From Capra hircus (lineage: Eukaryota > Chordata > Mammalia > Artiodactyla > Bovidae), in NCBI RefSeq assembly GCF_001704415.2, contig NC_030811.1:6672722-6736721 (forward strand): 64,000 nucleotides of DNA. Reading direction: 5' to 3'. Of the stretch, positions 11,974 to 22,197 are shown piece after piece. Every line of letters starts with the position of its first letter. Position 1 is the stretch's first letter. Below the pieces are notes generated by a model that saw only the letters and a list, made by a program, of their open reading frames with translations, searched no databases and was not told the origin of the DNA. The position numbers and the translations under genes were made by a program.

Positions 11974-12270
11974 GTCAGAAAATTAAGATTCATAGAAAAG
12001 TCTGCCTCAACAAAGGTTTTACTTTAGCCAAGGGGGGTTTTCAACCCGTAAAAGTCTGCCTTGTCAAAGTCTTAACTTCAACCTCTATAAAACTAGGTTT
12101 CTCTAAACCCTTCAACACTTCCCACTCCTACTCGCCCTCTCTATCCTACAGGGGGGTCCGCGGCACCCTAAGTGGGGTCCTATCCATCCCGAAAACTCAA
12201 CACTGGGGGGGGGGAGTGATTAGATCACTCTGGGGGGAGCTTTTGCTCCGAAGGACTTACCTTTGAATAG

Positions 12271-12286
12271 CCTGTTCCGGGTGCCA
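12271..12286 (-). promoter_or_regulatory. Retroviral primer-binding site (Lys-tRNA-like)
   Basis: The minus strand reads TGGCACCCGGAACAGG, two bases after the CA that ends the LTR. It resembles a lysine-tRNA primer site with one substitution and one inserted base. Position relative to LTR and gag fits a 5' LTR-PBS-leader-gag layout on the minus strand. Confidence 0.7.
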
Positions 12287-12288
12287 CT

Positions 12289-13942
12289 TGCCGGGGTCCA
12301 GCCCCGGTGGATCCGGGGTGATTCGAAGGTGGGGACGGAGTCGGCGTCCTGGAAAAAACTTATTTAATTACAGATATATAGGGAGATTAGAAACAGATAG
12401 TGTAGAAGGAGAATTAGTGGAGAAAAGAGGCTGAATAACTGGTTTACATGGAATACCGATCACCACCTATGTAGGCCACAGGCGTCTTTCCATTCTTCCG
12501 AAGGAGAGGAGGCACTGAGCCCTCCGCGGTCCGATCTCAGAAGCCCAGGCAGAATTAGCAGGCTTGGTGAGTATCCACATTTCAGATGGGAATTCAGCCA
12601 GGAAGACGGGGCGCAAGAAAGAAACGACACGGGGGAATCAGTCTTTCCAGAAACTGATCCGATCTCTTTATTTTTCAGGTTTGTTTATATACCTTTTTGT
12701 TATACATAGGGACGAATACAGAGTCATGCGGGGGTCAGCAGACCTGACCCTTGTCACAATCAGGTGCTTCATATAAAATTATACAAAGGTCTTATGAGTT
12801 TCATCATCTTTTAGCCATGAGGTCTGCTGACATTTTATGGCCCCTTCTGATACCGGTCAGTTAACCAGAAAACTTATTTTTCCAGGGGTGATTTTTTCTT
12901 AAATCAGGCGCCACCCTCCAAATAAAGCTGCATTCCTATAGGGTGAGGGTGTAGTGAGTTACAATCAAGAAAGGAATTTGCTTAACCTAAGGTTTAACAT
13001 GATTAATCTTAAAGGTTAATACTTATTTCTCCTATATGCTAGTTATATTCATTATAAGGACAGGAATATGGAGATTTAGCAGCAAGTATTGGCTCAACAA
13101 ATGTAAACCCTTCACCAATGTTCCCCTTAAGATCTATTTTGTCTTAAGATAGTGATAAAGTTACATAGCATAGTGATTTATAGTGATTTATAACAAAGTA
13201 CAGTGATCTATAACAAAAGAGAAGATTCATTAACTCAAAAAGTCTAGTATTGCTAACGTCAAAAAACAACTATATTTCCTTTTCTATGTTCCAAATACAT
13301 TGATTAATATATTCCCAGGTGCCTAAGGATATGGAGGCCTGATGGCAATCATTGACTCATCAGTGAAAAAAGCCCTATGCTAATACTCCAAACTCTCTGT
13401 GCTGTTTATGGCTGAGAGGCTGTCACACAAGCTAGTCTGTCAGCAGAGGGGTTTGACCTGAGACATCCTTGTCATACCCAGGGCAGGCAATTAGCAGTAA
13501 TTATTGGCAGGACAAATGAAAAAACCCTTCACCAATGTAATTCCTAATCAACCTACTAATACTGTACTAATGACCTTCTAACTTCTCAAAAGAGTCTGTA
13601 TTTAGAAAGTTTTAAAACATCCCGTGCCTCTCACAGTTGGGAGGCTGTAAACAATCACATGCGGCCGGACGAGCCTGATCAGGCAGGCCAGAGAACCTTC
13701 AGAGTTCCTAAGTTGAAACACTCTTGTCACGCCCAGGAATTTTTATTAACTGGAGTTGCAAGTTAACTCCTTCTCTGAGAGAAATGGTTATGGGGGAGAG
13801 CTCCCCGTAAAGTACTCTGGTTTGGGGGGTAGATGCTCGGGAACAGGGGGTTTCCTGAGGCTTGATCACGCCTTTGCATATGCCAAGCTTCCTTTCTCAT
13901 GACCTTTGCCATGGGCAGAGTTCCTCACGCTGGCTCCCAACA
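12289..13942 (-). mobile_element. ERVK-class 5' LTR, antisense
   Basis: On the minus strand the LTR begins TGTTGGGAGCCAGCGTGAGG at 13942 and ends CCCCGGCA at 12289, giving TG...CA ends and about 1.65 kb. A TATA-like GTATATAAAC lies at 12683-12692 and AATAAA at 12667-12672, which would place U3 to the right and U5 to the left. The U3 contains diverged internal duplications: the AAACCCTTCACCAATG block occurs near 13110 and 13530. It sits about 1.3 kb upstream of the GIMAP6 start exon, in opposite orientation. Confidence 0.8.
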
Positions 13943-14265
13943 GTATGTGTTGTAGGTATGTTTATACATGTGTTTGTATGTTTGTAAGCATATGCATCAA
14001 TGGTGTGTGTTGTGTTTCTGTGTATGGGTTGTTGTGAATATATGTGTGTGTCTTATGTGTCTCTGTGTCTTCTGTTTGTGTTTGTGTGCTGCATATGTAT
14101 GTTCATATGTTTGTGAGTAAATGTGTGTTCATGTGTTGTATGTGTGTGCTATGTTTGTACTTTTTTACGTGTATGTGTGAAAGTAGTGCATGTGTTGTGT
14201 TTGTGTGTATCTTTTGTTTGTATGTTTGTGAGTGTGTGTTTGTGAGAGTGTCTGTGTGTGTGCAC
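13943..14265. repeat. TG-rich microsatellite/minisatellite
   Basis: About 320 bases of imperfect (TG)n, TGTTTG and TATG units with no coding meaning. It abuts the outer edge of the ERVK LTR, so the LTR flank may sit inside a pre-existing TG repeat. Confidence 0.85.
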
Positions 14266-14269
14266 CTGT

Positions 14270-15200
14270 TTCAAGAGCAATGGGAGGAGCCAGGGGAATC
14301 AGGAGGACCTTGCAGCCTTTGGGCTCTGCCTGGCACTCCCCGCTTAACCTTGAGCAGGACACTCTGTGAGTCTCACTTTTCTCCTGTGAAACCTCACAAG
14401 GTGGCAGATCTGCTCCATGTTGGAGACAAACACTGGCACGTGGCCCATGTGTGGTGATGCCCCATCGGGCAGGGTCTGGGGTGAGGCGGCTGGGGGCTGG
14501 GCAGACAGCTCTCTGGGCTTGAGAGTGGATGACAGGAGCTCCTGGTGGACGACAATGCCCTCCTTGGCAAAGAGGACTGGGAATTGCTCTAGAAAACATT
14601 GTAAAATGTCCTGGAATCTTCCAGGGGGACAGGATCTCAGCAATGCTTAGTTTGGACTCAGCATCCACATCTCCAGAGACACGGAGGCCCCGGCAGCGTG
14701 ACCACCCGAGTCGGTGGCCTGGTGCTGAGTGCCGAGGACCCTGGCCTCCCGGCAGGACTGCACCCCACGTGGAGAGGGAGCCTGTGCCTGTCTGCTGCCC
14801 TCCTCACCACCCAGCACTCGGCCTCTGTGACCCTCACTGCCCGGCTCCCCCCACAGATCGTTCTGACCCCATGAGCCCCTCACCAGCCTCTCGAGCAATG
14901 TCCTGCTCACGTCACCTGGCACACTGGTCACTGCTCCCGGGACAGTGTCTGTCAGGACGCATCTCTGGTCATTTCTCCCCATCACAGAATCCCCCTGCTC
15001 CTCAAGTGGAGAACAAGTGCAGGGGAAGGAAGGCGGAAACAGGGTCCCTAAAGGGGATAGAGGGGGATATCTCAGACACCCCCTCACCCAGTCCCATGCC
15101 AACGAACCGATGCAAACAGCTTCCATGGGCAAGAGAAAGGCAAAAGCCAGGAGCCCCTGAAAGCTCAGAGGAAACATCAGTAAGACACGTTTTGGTTTTT
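14270..15200. other. GC-rich sequence upstream of the GIMAP6 start exon
   Basis: GC content rises here, and long but featureless open frames occur on both strands. A non-coding first exon and promoter of GIMAP6 would be expected upstream of 15207. I could not identify a convincing TATA box or splice donor, so none is called. Confidence 0.35.
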
Positions 15201-15206
15201 TTCTAG

Positions 15207-15291
15207 ATGGAGGAAGAAGAATTCAAAATCCTTTTCCTGGAGGAACCTGAAGAAGGTACACCTCAGGATACTTCTCCAGACGGGTCAGGAG
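15207..15291 (+). CDS. GIMAP6: GIMAP6, first coding exon
   Basis: The acceptor TTTTTTTCTAG sits directly before ATG 15207-15209. The exon encodes MEEEEFKILFLEEPEEGTPQ and eight further residues, ending with the first base of a glycine codon at 15291 before a GTAAAA donor. The acidic MEEEE start is characteristic of GIMAP6. Phase 1 joins exactly to the GG that opens the exon at 18703. This short acidic N-terminus precedes the GTPase domain. The intervening 3.4-kb intron contains an L1 and a BovB insertion. Confidence 0.9.
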
Positions 15292-16810
15292 GTAAAACAA
15301 CTTTCTAGCAGACATGAACTTGAGAGAGGCGGGGCTGGGGCCTGAGGGGCAGGTGATGTGCTGGGAGGGGCAGCGGGAGTGCCCCCTGTCAGAGATTTGC
15401 CCACCGGGGTGGCCATCATTGGGCATTTGGGTTGGGCCTCCCTTCACCCCAGCCAGACAGAAGGGAAGGCACCCTGATGGTGCCGTGGGTCAAAGGGGGT
15501 GACAGACCACAGCCACTGCCCCTTCACTGAGTGTCAGGAAGGATGTGTTTGTGGGTGTGACAGACGACTCGCCCCAGGCCCCTGGTGGGTGTCGCACTGG
15601 CTCTACTGTGAGACTCTCAGGACCACAGGGGCTGCAAAGCACTAGTGAACACATAGGATGCAGTCAAGAGCCCGCAAGTTGGCTCTGTCTTCCCAAGGGG
15701 CTCCCTCCCCCCAAAAGCTGTTTCATCAAGGTCAGGGGCTTCACTTTCATGGGCTCAACTTTCCATCTAACCTGGAGAGACAGAACTTAGGAATTTAGGA
15801 ATGCTGGAAATCCATCACTTTCCTGGACAAAGGAATTGATTGGCAATTTATTATGAAGTTCCATGCATCTATATTTTTATTAGAAGAACTTCAGTGGCCT
15901 GAGCCATTGGGAGAAACCCATAATATTAAGCTGCATAGGAAAGCGACAATCCCAGTATTCACACCTGATTTACCCTTTTGGCAGCAATTGGGGTTAAGTA
16001 TTACTTTAAAATTCCCATCCATGCTCAATGTATTTCGCTTTTAAGTCCAAAGGTGTGGCATGAGTGTCTCCAGGCTTGCCCAGATGGGGAACCAGTGTCT
16101 TCCTCCAGCTTTGCATTTGAGTACAGATGGACGTTGCCCTTCCTTGCTTCTGTGGAACTCCCAGGCATTCACTCAGGTCACCTGCAGAAGCTGGAGGGAG
16201 GCGATATCTTACAGTTGGAGTTGGTGGGTGGGACAGACCATCAAGGCAGAAAGGCAGGAGAAACACACCTCTAATGGGGAAAGCTGGAAGAAGATGGTGC
16301 CAGTCCTGGCCTCAAGAGGCTGAGGGCTCTGCACTGAGACACAGCAATGTCTTCCCTGGGAACAGACTGGAAACTAGCTAGGGTTTGGTGCTTCTCTATG
16401 TGCTGTGGGTCCTGGGACCTGCAAGGCCAGGAGAAGGGAATTCCCTTCATGCCCTCCAGCCGGGGTCATTTCTAAAATCTGGACTTGGGGTCCTCAGTAT
16501 TAGATGGGCATGAAACTCCTACTCGCAGCTGATGGTTCTGATATTCTCCTGGGTGAGAAAATCCAGCCCAAACTTCACTGGTGGAGCTTAGGACTGTGAC
16601 CCCAATGTGAGCTGTGCTGTGGAGCTGGGGGTCTGGCTGAAAGGCCCCCACCCTCACAACACTCCTTGTTGGGAAAAGCGAAGGTAATGTGGCGTGTTCC
16701 ATCACAGCAGGGAGACAACGGACAGAGGCTGTGTGCTTCCAACTTGACCATCTTCCTGGAAAGGGTCTCCAACCAGAGGTGCTCAAGGAAGCTCAGGCTC
16801 CCAGTTCATG
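15292..16810. other. GIMAP6 intron, proximal part
   Basis: Intronic sequence from the GTAAAA donor at 15292. No further exon or clearly named repeat was found before the L1 fragment beginning near 16815. Confidence 0.6.
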
Positions 16811-16814
16811 AGGG

Positions 16815-17092
16815 GATGATCCCACCAGGAGGGAATAGGTGGTCCGAGAAGAAGTTTCAAAACAGAAGCATGAAACATGGCATTCTACCATATGATCCCA
16901 CAATTCCACTTCTGGGGAACATACCTCATACAGTTGAAAAAAATATTGAATATATGTGTGCTGAGGTACATAGCTGCATTATTCACAATAGCAAAAAGTG
17001 GAAACAACCCCCCCCAACTCCATATATATCTGAATATGGATTCACATATACACCTACATTCATATATACACCTACACCTACAGTGGAATATT
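16815..17092 (+). mobile_element. L1 3' part, left half (split by BovB)
   Basis: ORF2-end sequence (CATATGATCCCACAATTCCACTTC ... ATTCACAATAGCAAAAAGTGG) runs to 17092 and resumes at 18163. The two halves are flanked at the break by the same 8 bases, GGAATATT (17085-17092 and 18163-18170). Confidence 0.85.
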
Positions 17093-18162
17093 CAGTTCAG
17101 TTCAGTTCAGTCGCTCAGTTGTGTCTGACTTTTTGTGACCCCATCAATCGCAGCACGCCAGGCCTCCCTGTCCATCACCAACTCCCAGAGTTCACTCAGA
17201 CTCACCTCCATCGAGTCAGTGATGCCATCCAGCCATCTTATCCTCTGTCGTCCCCTTCTCCTTCTACCCCCAATCCCTCCCAGTATCAGAGTCTTTTCCA
17301 ATGAGTCAACTCTTTGCATGAGGTGGCCAAAGTACTGGAGTTTCAGCTTTAGCATCATTACTTCCAAAGAAATCCCAGGGTTGATCTCCTTCAGAATGGA
17401 CTGGTTGGATCTCCTCGCAGTCCAAGGGACTCTCAAGAGTCTTCTCCAATACCACAGTTCAAAAGCATCAATTCTTCAGCACTCAGCCTTCTTCACAGTC
17501 CAACTCTCACATCCATATGTGACTACTGGAAAAACCATAGCCTTGACTAGACGGACCTTAGTTGGCAAAGTAATGTCTCTGCTTTTCAACATGCTATCTA
17601 GGTTGGTCATAACTTTTCTTCCAAGGAGTAAATGTCCTTTAATTTCATGGCTGCAATCACCATCTGTGGTGATTTTAGAGCCCCCCAAAATAAAGTCTGA
17701 CACTGTTTCCACTGTTTCCCCATCTATTTCCCATGAAGTGATGGGACTGGATGCCACGATCTTCGTTTTCTGAATGTTGAGTTTTAAGCCAACTTTTTCA
17801 CTCTCCTCTTTCACTTTCATCAAGAGGCTCTTTAGTTCCTCTTCACTTTCTGCCATAAGGGTGGTGTCATCTGCATATCTGACGTTATTGATATTTCTCC
17901 CAGCAATCTTGATTCCAGCTTCTGCTTCTTCCAGTCCAGCGTTTTTCATGATGTACTCTGCCTAGAAGTTAAATAAGCAGGGTGACAATATACAGCCTTG
18001 ACGTACTCCTTTTCCTGTTTAGAACCAGTCTGTTGTTCCATGTCCAGTTCTAACTGTTGCTTCCTGACCTGCATACAGATTTCTCAAGAGGCACGTCAGG
18101 TGGTCTGGTATTCCCAACTCTCTCAGAATTTTCCACAGTTTATTGTGATCCACACAGTCAAA
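17093..18162 (-). mobile_element. BovB LINE, 5'-truncated, antisense, inserted in an L1
   Basis: The minus strand reads BovB from the middle of RT to the (CTGAA)n 3' tail at 17093. The RT catalytic box YADD lies near 17870, in a block reading RYADDTTLMAESEEELKSLL. Frameshifts and stops break the ORF. The insertion carries an 8-bp target-site duplication and lies in the GIMAP6 intron, antisense to the gene. Confidence 0.92.
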
Positions 18163-18520
18163 GGAATATTATTCAGCCTTAAAAAGGAAGGCAATTCTGA
18201 CGCTTGCTCCAACATGAATGAAGCTTGAACATATTATGCAAAGTGAATAAGCCAGACACAGCAGGGCTAAAATTGCCTGATTCCAGTAATGTGAGTTCCT
18301 TAGAACTGTCAAACACATGGAGACAGAAAGAGCAGTGGACGTCAGGTGGTGGGGAGGAAGAATGGGGAGTTAGTGTTTAATGGGGACAGGGTGTCATCTG
18401 GGAAGATGGAAAGTTCTTGAGATGCTCAAGTGATGACTGCCCAGCAATGTGAATGTACGGAAGGCTACACCTAAATATGGTGCAAACAGTACATTTTATG
18501 TTTTGTATTTTCTACCTTAT
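18163..18520 (+). mobile_element. L1 3' part, right half
   Basis: Continues the L1 broken at 17092 (ATTATTCAGCCTTAAAAAGGAAGGC ... GTGGACGTCAGGTGGTGGGG) into the 3'UTR. It ends about 180 bases before the main GIMAP6 exon. Confidence 0.8.
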
Positions 18521-18702
18521 TTCCCCCCCAAAAAATTCAGAAAAAAGAAAAGGAAGGAAAGCATGTGAACCTAGGGCATATCTCGGATGCAGATGCTGGG
18601 CTTCCTTTGTCCTGCCTGCACCAGGACCGTCTGGCCCCGGGGAGGCTAAAGCGGGGGACGGGCTCTAACCACGGCTCCCTCACCGTCTCTTGATGCTTTC
18701 AG

Positions 18703-19499
18703 GGCTGCGGGGGGATGAAGGGACCCAGCAGACACTGAGGCTTATCCTGGTGGGAAAATCTGGGAGCGGGAAAAGCGCCACAGGAAACAGCATCCTCGGG
18801 AGGAGAGTGTTCGAGTGCAAGCTCAGTGCTAGCCCGGTGACCCAGGCCTTCCAGCACGGGCGCCTCACGTGGGCGGGGAGGGAGCTGCAGGTCATTGACA
18901 CCCCCGACATCCTGTCCCGCTGGGAGGCGCTGCAGGGGACCGCTCAGGGCGTAGGCGAGGCCTGCGCCCGCTCTCAGCCGGGGCCACAGGCGGTGCTCCT
19001 GGTGACCCAGCTCAGCCGCTTCACCGAGGAGGACCAGCGGGTGGCCAGGCGCCTCGAGGAGGTGTTCGGGGCCGGCGTCCTGGCCCACACCGTCCTGATG
19101 TTCACGCGGAACGAGGACCTGGACGGCGGCTCGCTGGGGACGTACCTGCGGGAGACCGACAACCGGGCGCTGGCCGAGCTGGCCGAGCTGGACGAGCTGG
19201 ACGTGGTCTGCTCAAGGCGACACTGCGGCTTCAACAACAAGGGGGATGGAGCCGAGCAGGAGGCCCAGCTGAGGGAGCTCATGCGGCACGTCGAAAGGGT
19301 TCTGTGGGAGCACGAGGGCCGCGCCTACAGCCCTCCGGCTGCCCCCCAGGCCCGCGCCGCGCCGTGTGAGAGCTGGGGCCTCTGGCGGCTGGGCGCCCAC
19401 GAGGGGCACGGGGACCAGGCCTGGCTGCGGGGCCTGCGCCGCATCCTGAAGGAGCCCGAGCAAGCTAGACGCCAGTTCCCACTCAGTGCGCCCATCTGA
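18703..19499 (+). CDS. GIMAP6: GIMAP6, main coding exon (GTPase domain and C-terminus)
   Basis: The acceptor TGATGCTTTCAG ends at 18702. The exon completes a glycine codon and runs LRGDEGTQQTLRLILVG to TGA 19497-19499. Joined to 15207-15291 it gives 293 residues, close to human GIMAP6 (292). The AIG1/GIMAP domain shows G1 GKSGSGKS (46-53), G3-type DTPD (94-97), the conserved LLVTQLSRFTEEDQ segment (about 127-140) and G4-region TRNEDL (163-168). Human GIMAP6 has TRKEDL, so the G4 lysine is replaced. The C-terminus lacks a membrane anchor, consistent with a cytosolic member. Family knowledge: GIMAP6 supports T-cell survival and autophagy through the Atg8 protein GABARAPL2. No stop or frameshift is seen. 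The exon is GC-rich. GIMAP1 was considered but fits less well. Confidence 0.95.
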
Positions 19500-20770
19500 G
19501 GCACAGGCCTCTGTGGTTTCCTGCCTGCCTCCCTTGGCCAGAGTCTGGCTCCCAGGCTCCTCACTTGCCTGCTCCATCCCAGGGGTCCCTGGCCCCTCCT
19601 GTCTCCAGGGCAGCCTCTGGTCAGGTGAGAGGAGGTGGGTGGGCTCCTGAGTTCTCAGGTCCTTCATCACACCTTCCAGAACACAGGGGCCCTCCTGCTC
19701 TGCTCCCCCAGCCATTCCTCCCATGTCGCTGGCGTTCCCTCTCTGCAACAGAACTCTTAGAGAAGCCAAGCCTCCTGATGCGGGCCTGTGCTCCCTTTTG
19801 CTGTGGAACCCAGCAGCATCCGGGCCACTGGCGTCTCGGCTTAAAACTTGATGCAGCAGGTCAGCGTGGAACGTGGACCGGGCATCTCTGCATCTCTTGG
19901 GCTGTGTCCTTGACTGTTAAGAGGGCAGGCACGATGGCTTTTAAAGCTCTGTGCCAGTGGGGCAGGCCAGGCTCTGGGCTGGGGAGGAGAGGGCAACTAG
20001 AAACGGGGGAGGGCCACAAGGAACTGCTCTTGATTCGCTCTTGAAAGAGGCCATCACCTGCAGCAAAGGGGCCCCATGGGAAGGAGCGGAGCAGGGCAGG
20101 CCTATCCAGGGGCCAGGTCTGCTCAGGAAATGGGGCATAGACCTGGCTGCAGGACACGCGCCCCCCAGGCATCCAAGTGGCCTTGGATAGCAGAGGAGCT
20201 CTTCCCAGGGAGGCTTGGACAAGGGAGGTCACACACCTGATACCACCCTTCTGATGCCCATCCTCCTGCATGAAGAGCAGAGGAGACTTCTAGCCCAGCA
20301 TCTGTCTGGGCTGCAACCCCTTCCCTTCTCCCTTAAGAGAGGGGAGAAAGCGAGGGGTGTCTGGGCATGTAAGCAGGTTCCCCAGCCAGGTGTTTGGGGG
20401 TGTAGAATGGAAGGAGGAAGGAAAGAAGAAAGGGAAGTTGCAAAGAAAGAAGCAGGAGACCATGTGAACGTCCTCAGGAGCAGCCTACGGGCCTCGGAGA
20501 GTCCTGCACCTCGGGGTGTCATCTCGTCCTCACCCAGAGGACCCCTGAGAAAGCTGGAGCTGGTCTTTAGCTAAAAGGGTCTGGAGTCAGAACAGAGACA
20601 CATTAGAGTATGCTTAAGACAGCGTTTGCACCAGACCATTTACTAATTAGGCGATCATCTCCTGTTGAACTGAAACAGCAGTTATCATATGGTGAATTTT
20701 CATATTCCCCATGATTTCTGTGAGAAATTTTGCCTCTCTTCTTGTCTTCCATCTTCTCAACTCCTATATG

Positions 20771-20776
20771 AATAAA
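20771..20776 (+). terminator. Candidate GIMAP6 poly(A) signal
   Basis: A canonical AATAAA about 1.27 kb past the stop codon, following a GC-rich then AT-rich 3' region. No earlier canonical hexamer was noticed after 19499. Usage is inferred. Confidence 0.45.
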
Positions 20777-20999
20777 ATATTGACTTGATTCCTTGGCTTT
20801 GATTATAATGTGAACTCTCCCCCTCCACCTCCGATTTCTTCCCCAGCCACCATTTTTGCATTTCTTTTGTTATTTTCAGGCATTTCTTCTGTGTGAAAAT
20901 TAAAATTACTTGTTGAATTTTCTAAAAAGTACACTGTTGGTATTCCAGTTGGAGTTGTCTTATGTTCATGTATTGAATTTGGAAGAATTGGAAGGAAGA

Positions 21000-21350
21000 T
21001 AAGTCAGAGAAGGACAAGTACTGTGTAATACATGGAATCTAAAAAGTCAAACCTGTTTAAAAAAGGAAGAGAATGGTGGTTACCAAGAAGTGGGGGCACA
21101 GGGGATAAGACTGATGGTGTTCCAGGCACAGACTTGTCGCAAGCACTAAAAAGCCATAGAGGTCTAAAGTACAGTATATTAAATGTAGACAATAATATTA
21201 TAGTATAAGTATGTGATATGCTGAAGATTGTTAAAATGGCAACTGTACTATGATACACCAGTCTACCAAAGTAGCACTCAGCACACCTTAAATTTACATA
21301 ATGTGAAAAGAACAAATTTAAAGTCACATTAAAAATCTGAAACATTAAAA
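21000..21350 (+). mobile_element. Old L1 3'UTR fragment
   Basis: Recognisable L1 3'UTR text: CATGGAATCTAAAAAGTC, GAATGGTGGTTACCAAGAAGTGG, and AAAATGGCAACTGTACTATG. Diverged and without a coding portion. Confidence 0.75.
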
Positions 21351-21640
21351 AAAGACTGGGAGAATCTGTAAATTCTTCAAGGATAAGTGAAATAAAGTCA
21401 TTTTGTTTCTAAATGAATAGACCCATTACTTCATAGCCACTAAACTGACAGCTAAAGTCATTCGCATTTCCTTTAAGAAGATAAATATCTTTAAATTAGG
21501 TACTTTTCTTTTAACCCTGTTGGCCTAATTGATCTCATCCTAGAAAATATAAGTATTAACCAAATGTCAGGCACTGTCACTCATAAAACGCCAAGTCACT
21601 AAATGACAAATGGCAAGTCACTTAAAACACATCATTCATT

Positions 21641-22197
21641 AAAAATTCTAAAGGCAGATGAATGGATAAGAAAGCTGTGGTACATATACGCAATGGAGTA
21701 TTACTCAGCCATTAAAAATAATTCATTTGAATCAGTTCTAATGAGATGGATGGAACTGGAGCTGATTATACAGAGTGAAGTAAGCCAGAAAGAATAACAC
21801 CAATACAGTATACTAACACATATATATGCAATTTAGAAAGATGGTAATGATGACCCTGTATTCGAGACAGCAAAAGAGACACAGATGTGTAGAGCGGACT
21901 TTTGGACTCTGAGGGAGAGGGAGAGGATGGGAAGATTTGGGAGAATAGCATTGAAACATGTATACTATCATGAAAGAAACAAATTGCCTGTCTATATCCA
22001 ATGCAGGATACAGGATGCTTGGGGCTGGTGCATGAGGATGACCCAGAGAGATGTTATGGGGAGGGAGATGGGAGGCGGGTTCATATTTGGGAACGCATGT
22101 ACACCTGTGGTGGATTCATGTTAATGTATGGCAAAATCAATACAGTATTGTAAAGTAAAATAAAGTAAAAATTAAAATTAAAAAAAAATTCTAAAGG
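21641..22197 (+). mobile_element. Young L1_BT 3' end with a perfect target-site duplication
   Basis: A 5'-truncated L1 (GATGAATGGATAAGAAAGCTGTGG ... TGGTGGATTCATGTTAATGTATGG) ends in an A-rich tail. It is flanked by identical 14-base copies AAAAATTCTAAAGG at 21641-21654 and 22184-22197, the signature of recent target-primed insertion. Confidence 0.93.

Noticed and set aside
14529..15206. 225-codon plus-strand open frame ending near the GIMAP6 start exon
   Set aside because: Its residues show no domain, composition reflects high GC, and the frame runs through the GIMAP6 splice acceptor region. Treated as chance.
17135..17773. 212-codon plus-strand frame
   Set aside because: It is the complement of an antisense BovB ORF (a shadow frame). 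The same pattern explains long frames at 24718-25173, 27119-27487, 30364-30657, 35871-36233 and 55091-55660.
18690..18702. Start of the GIMAP6 main exon frame at a TTG/ATG just upstream
   Set aside because: These bases belong to the acceptor TGATGCTTTCAG. Phase-1 joining to 15291 gives the family N-terminus instead.
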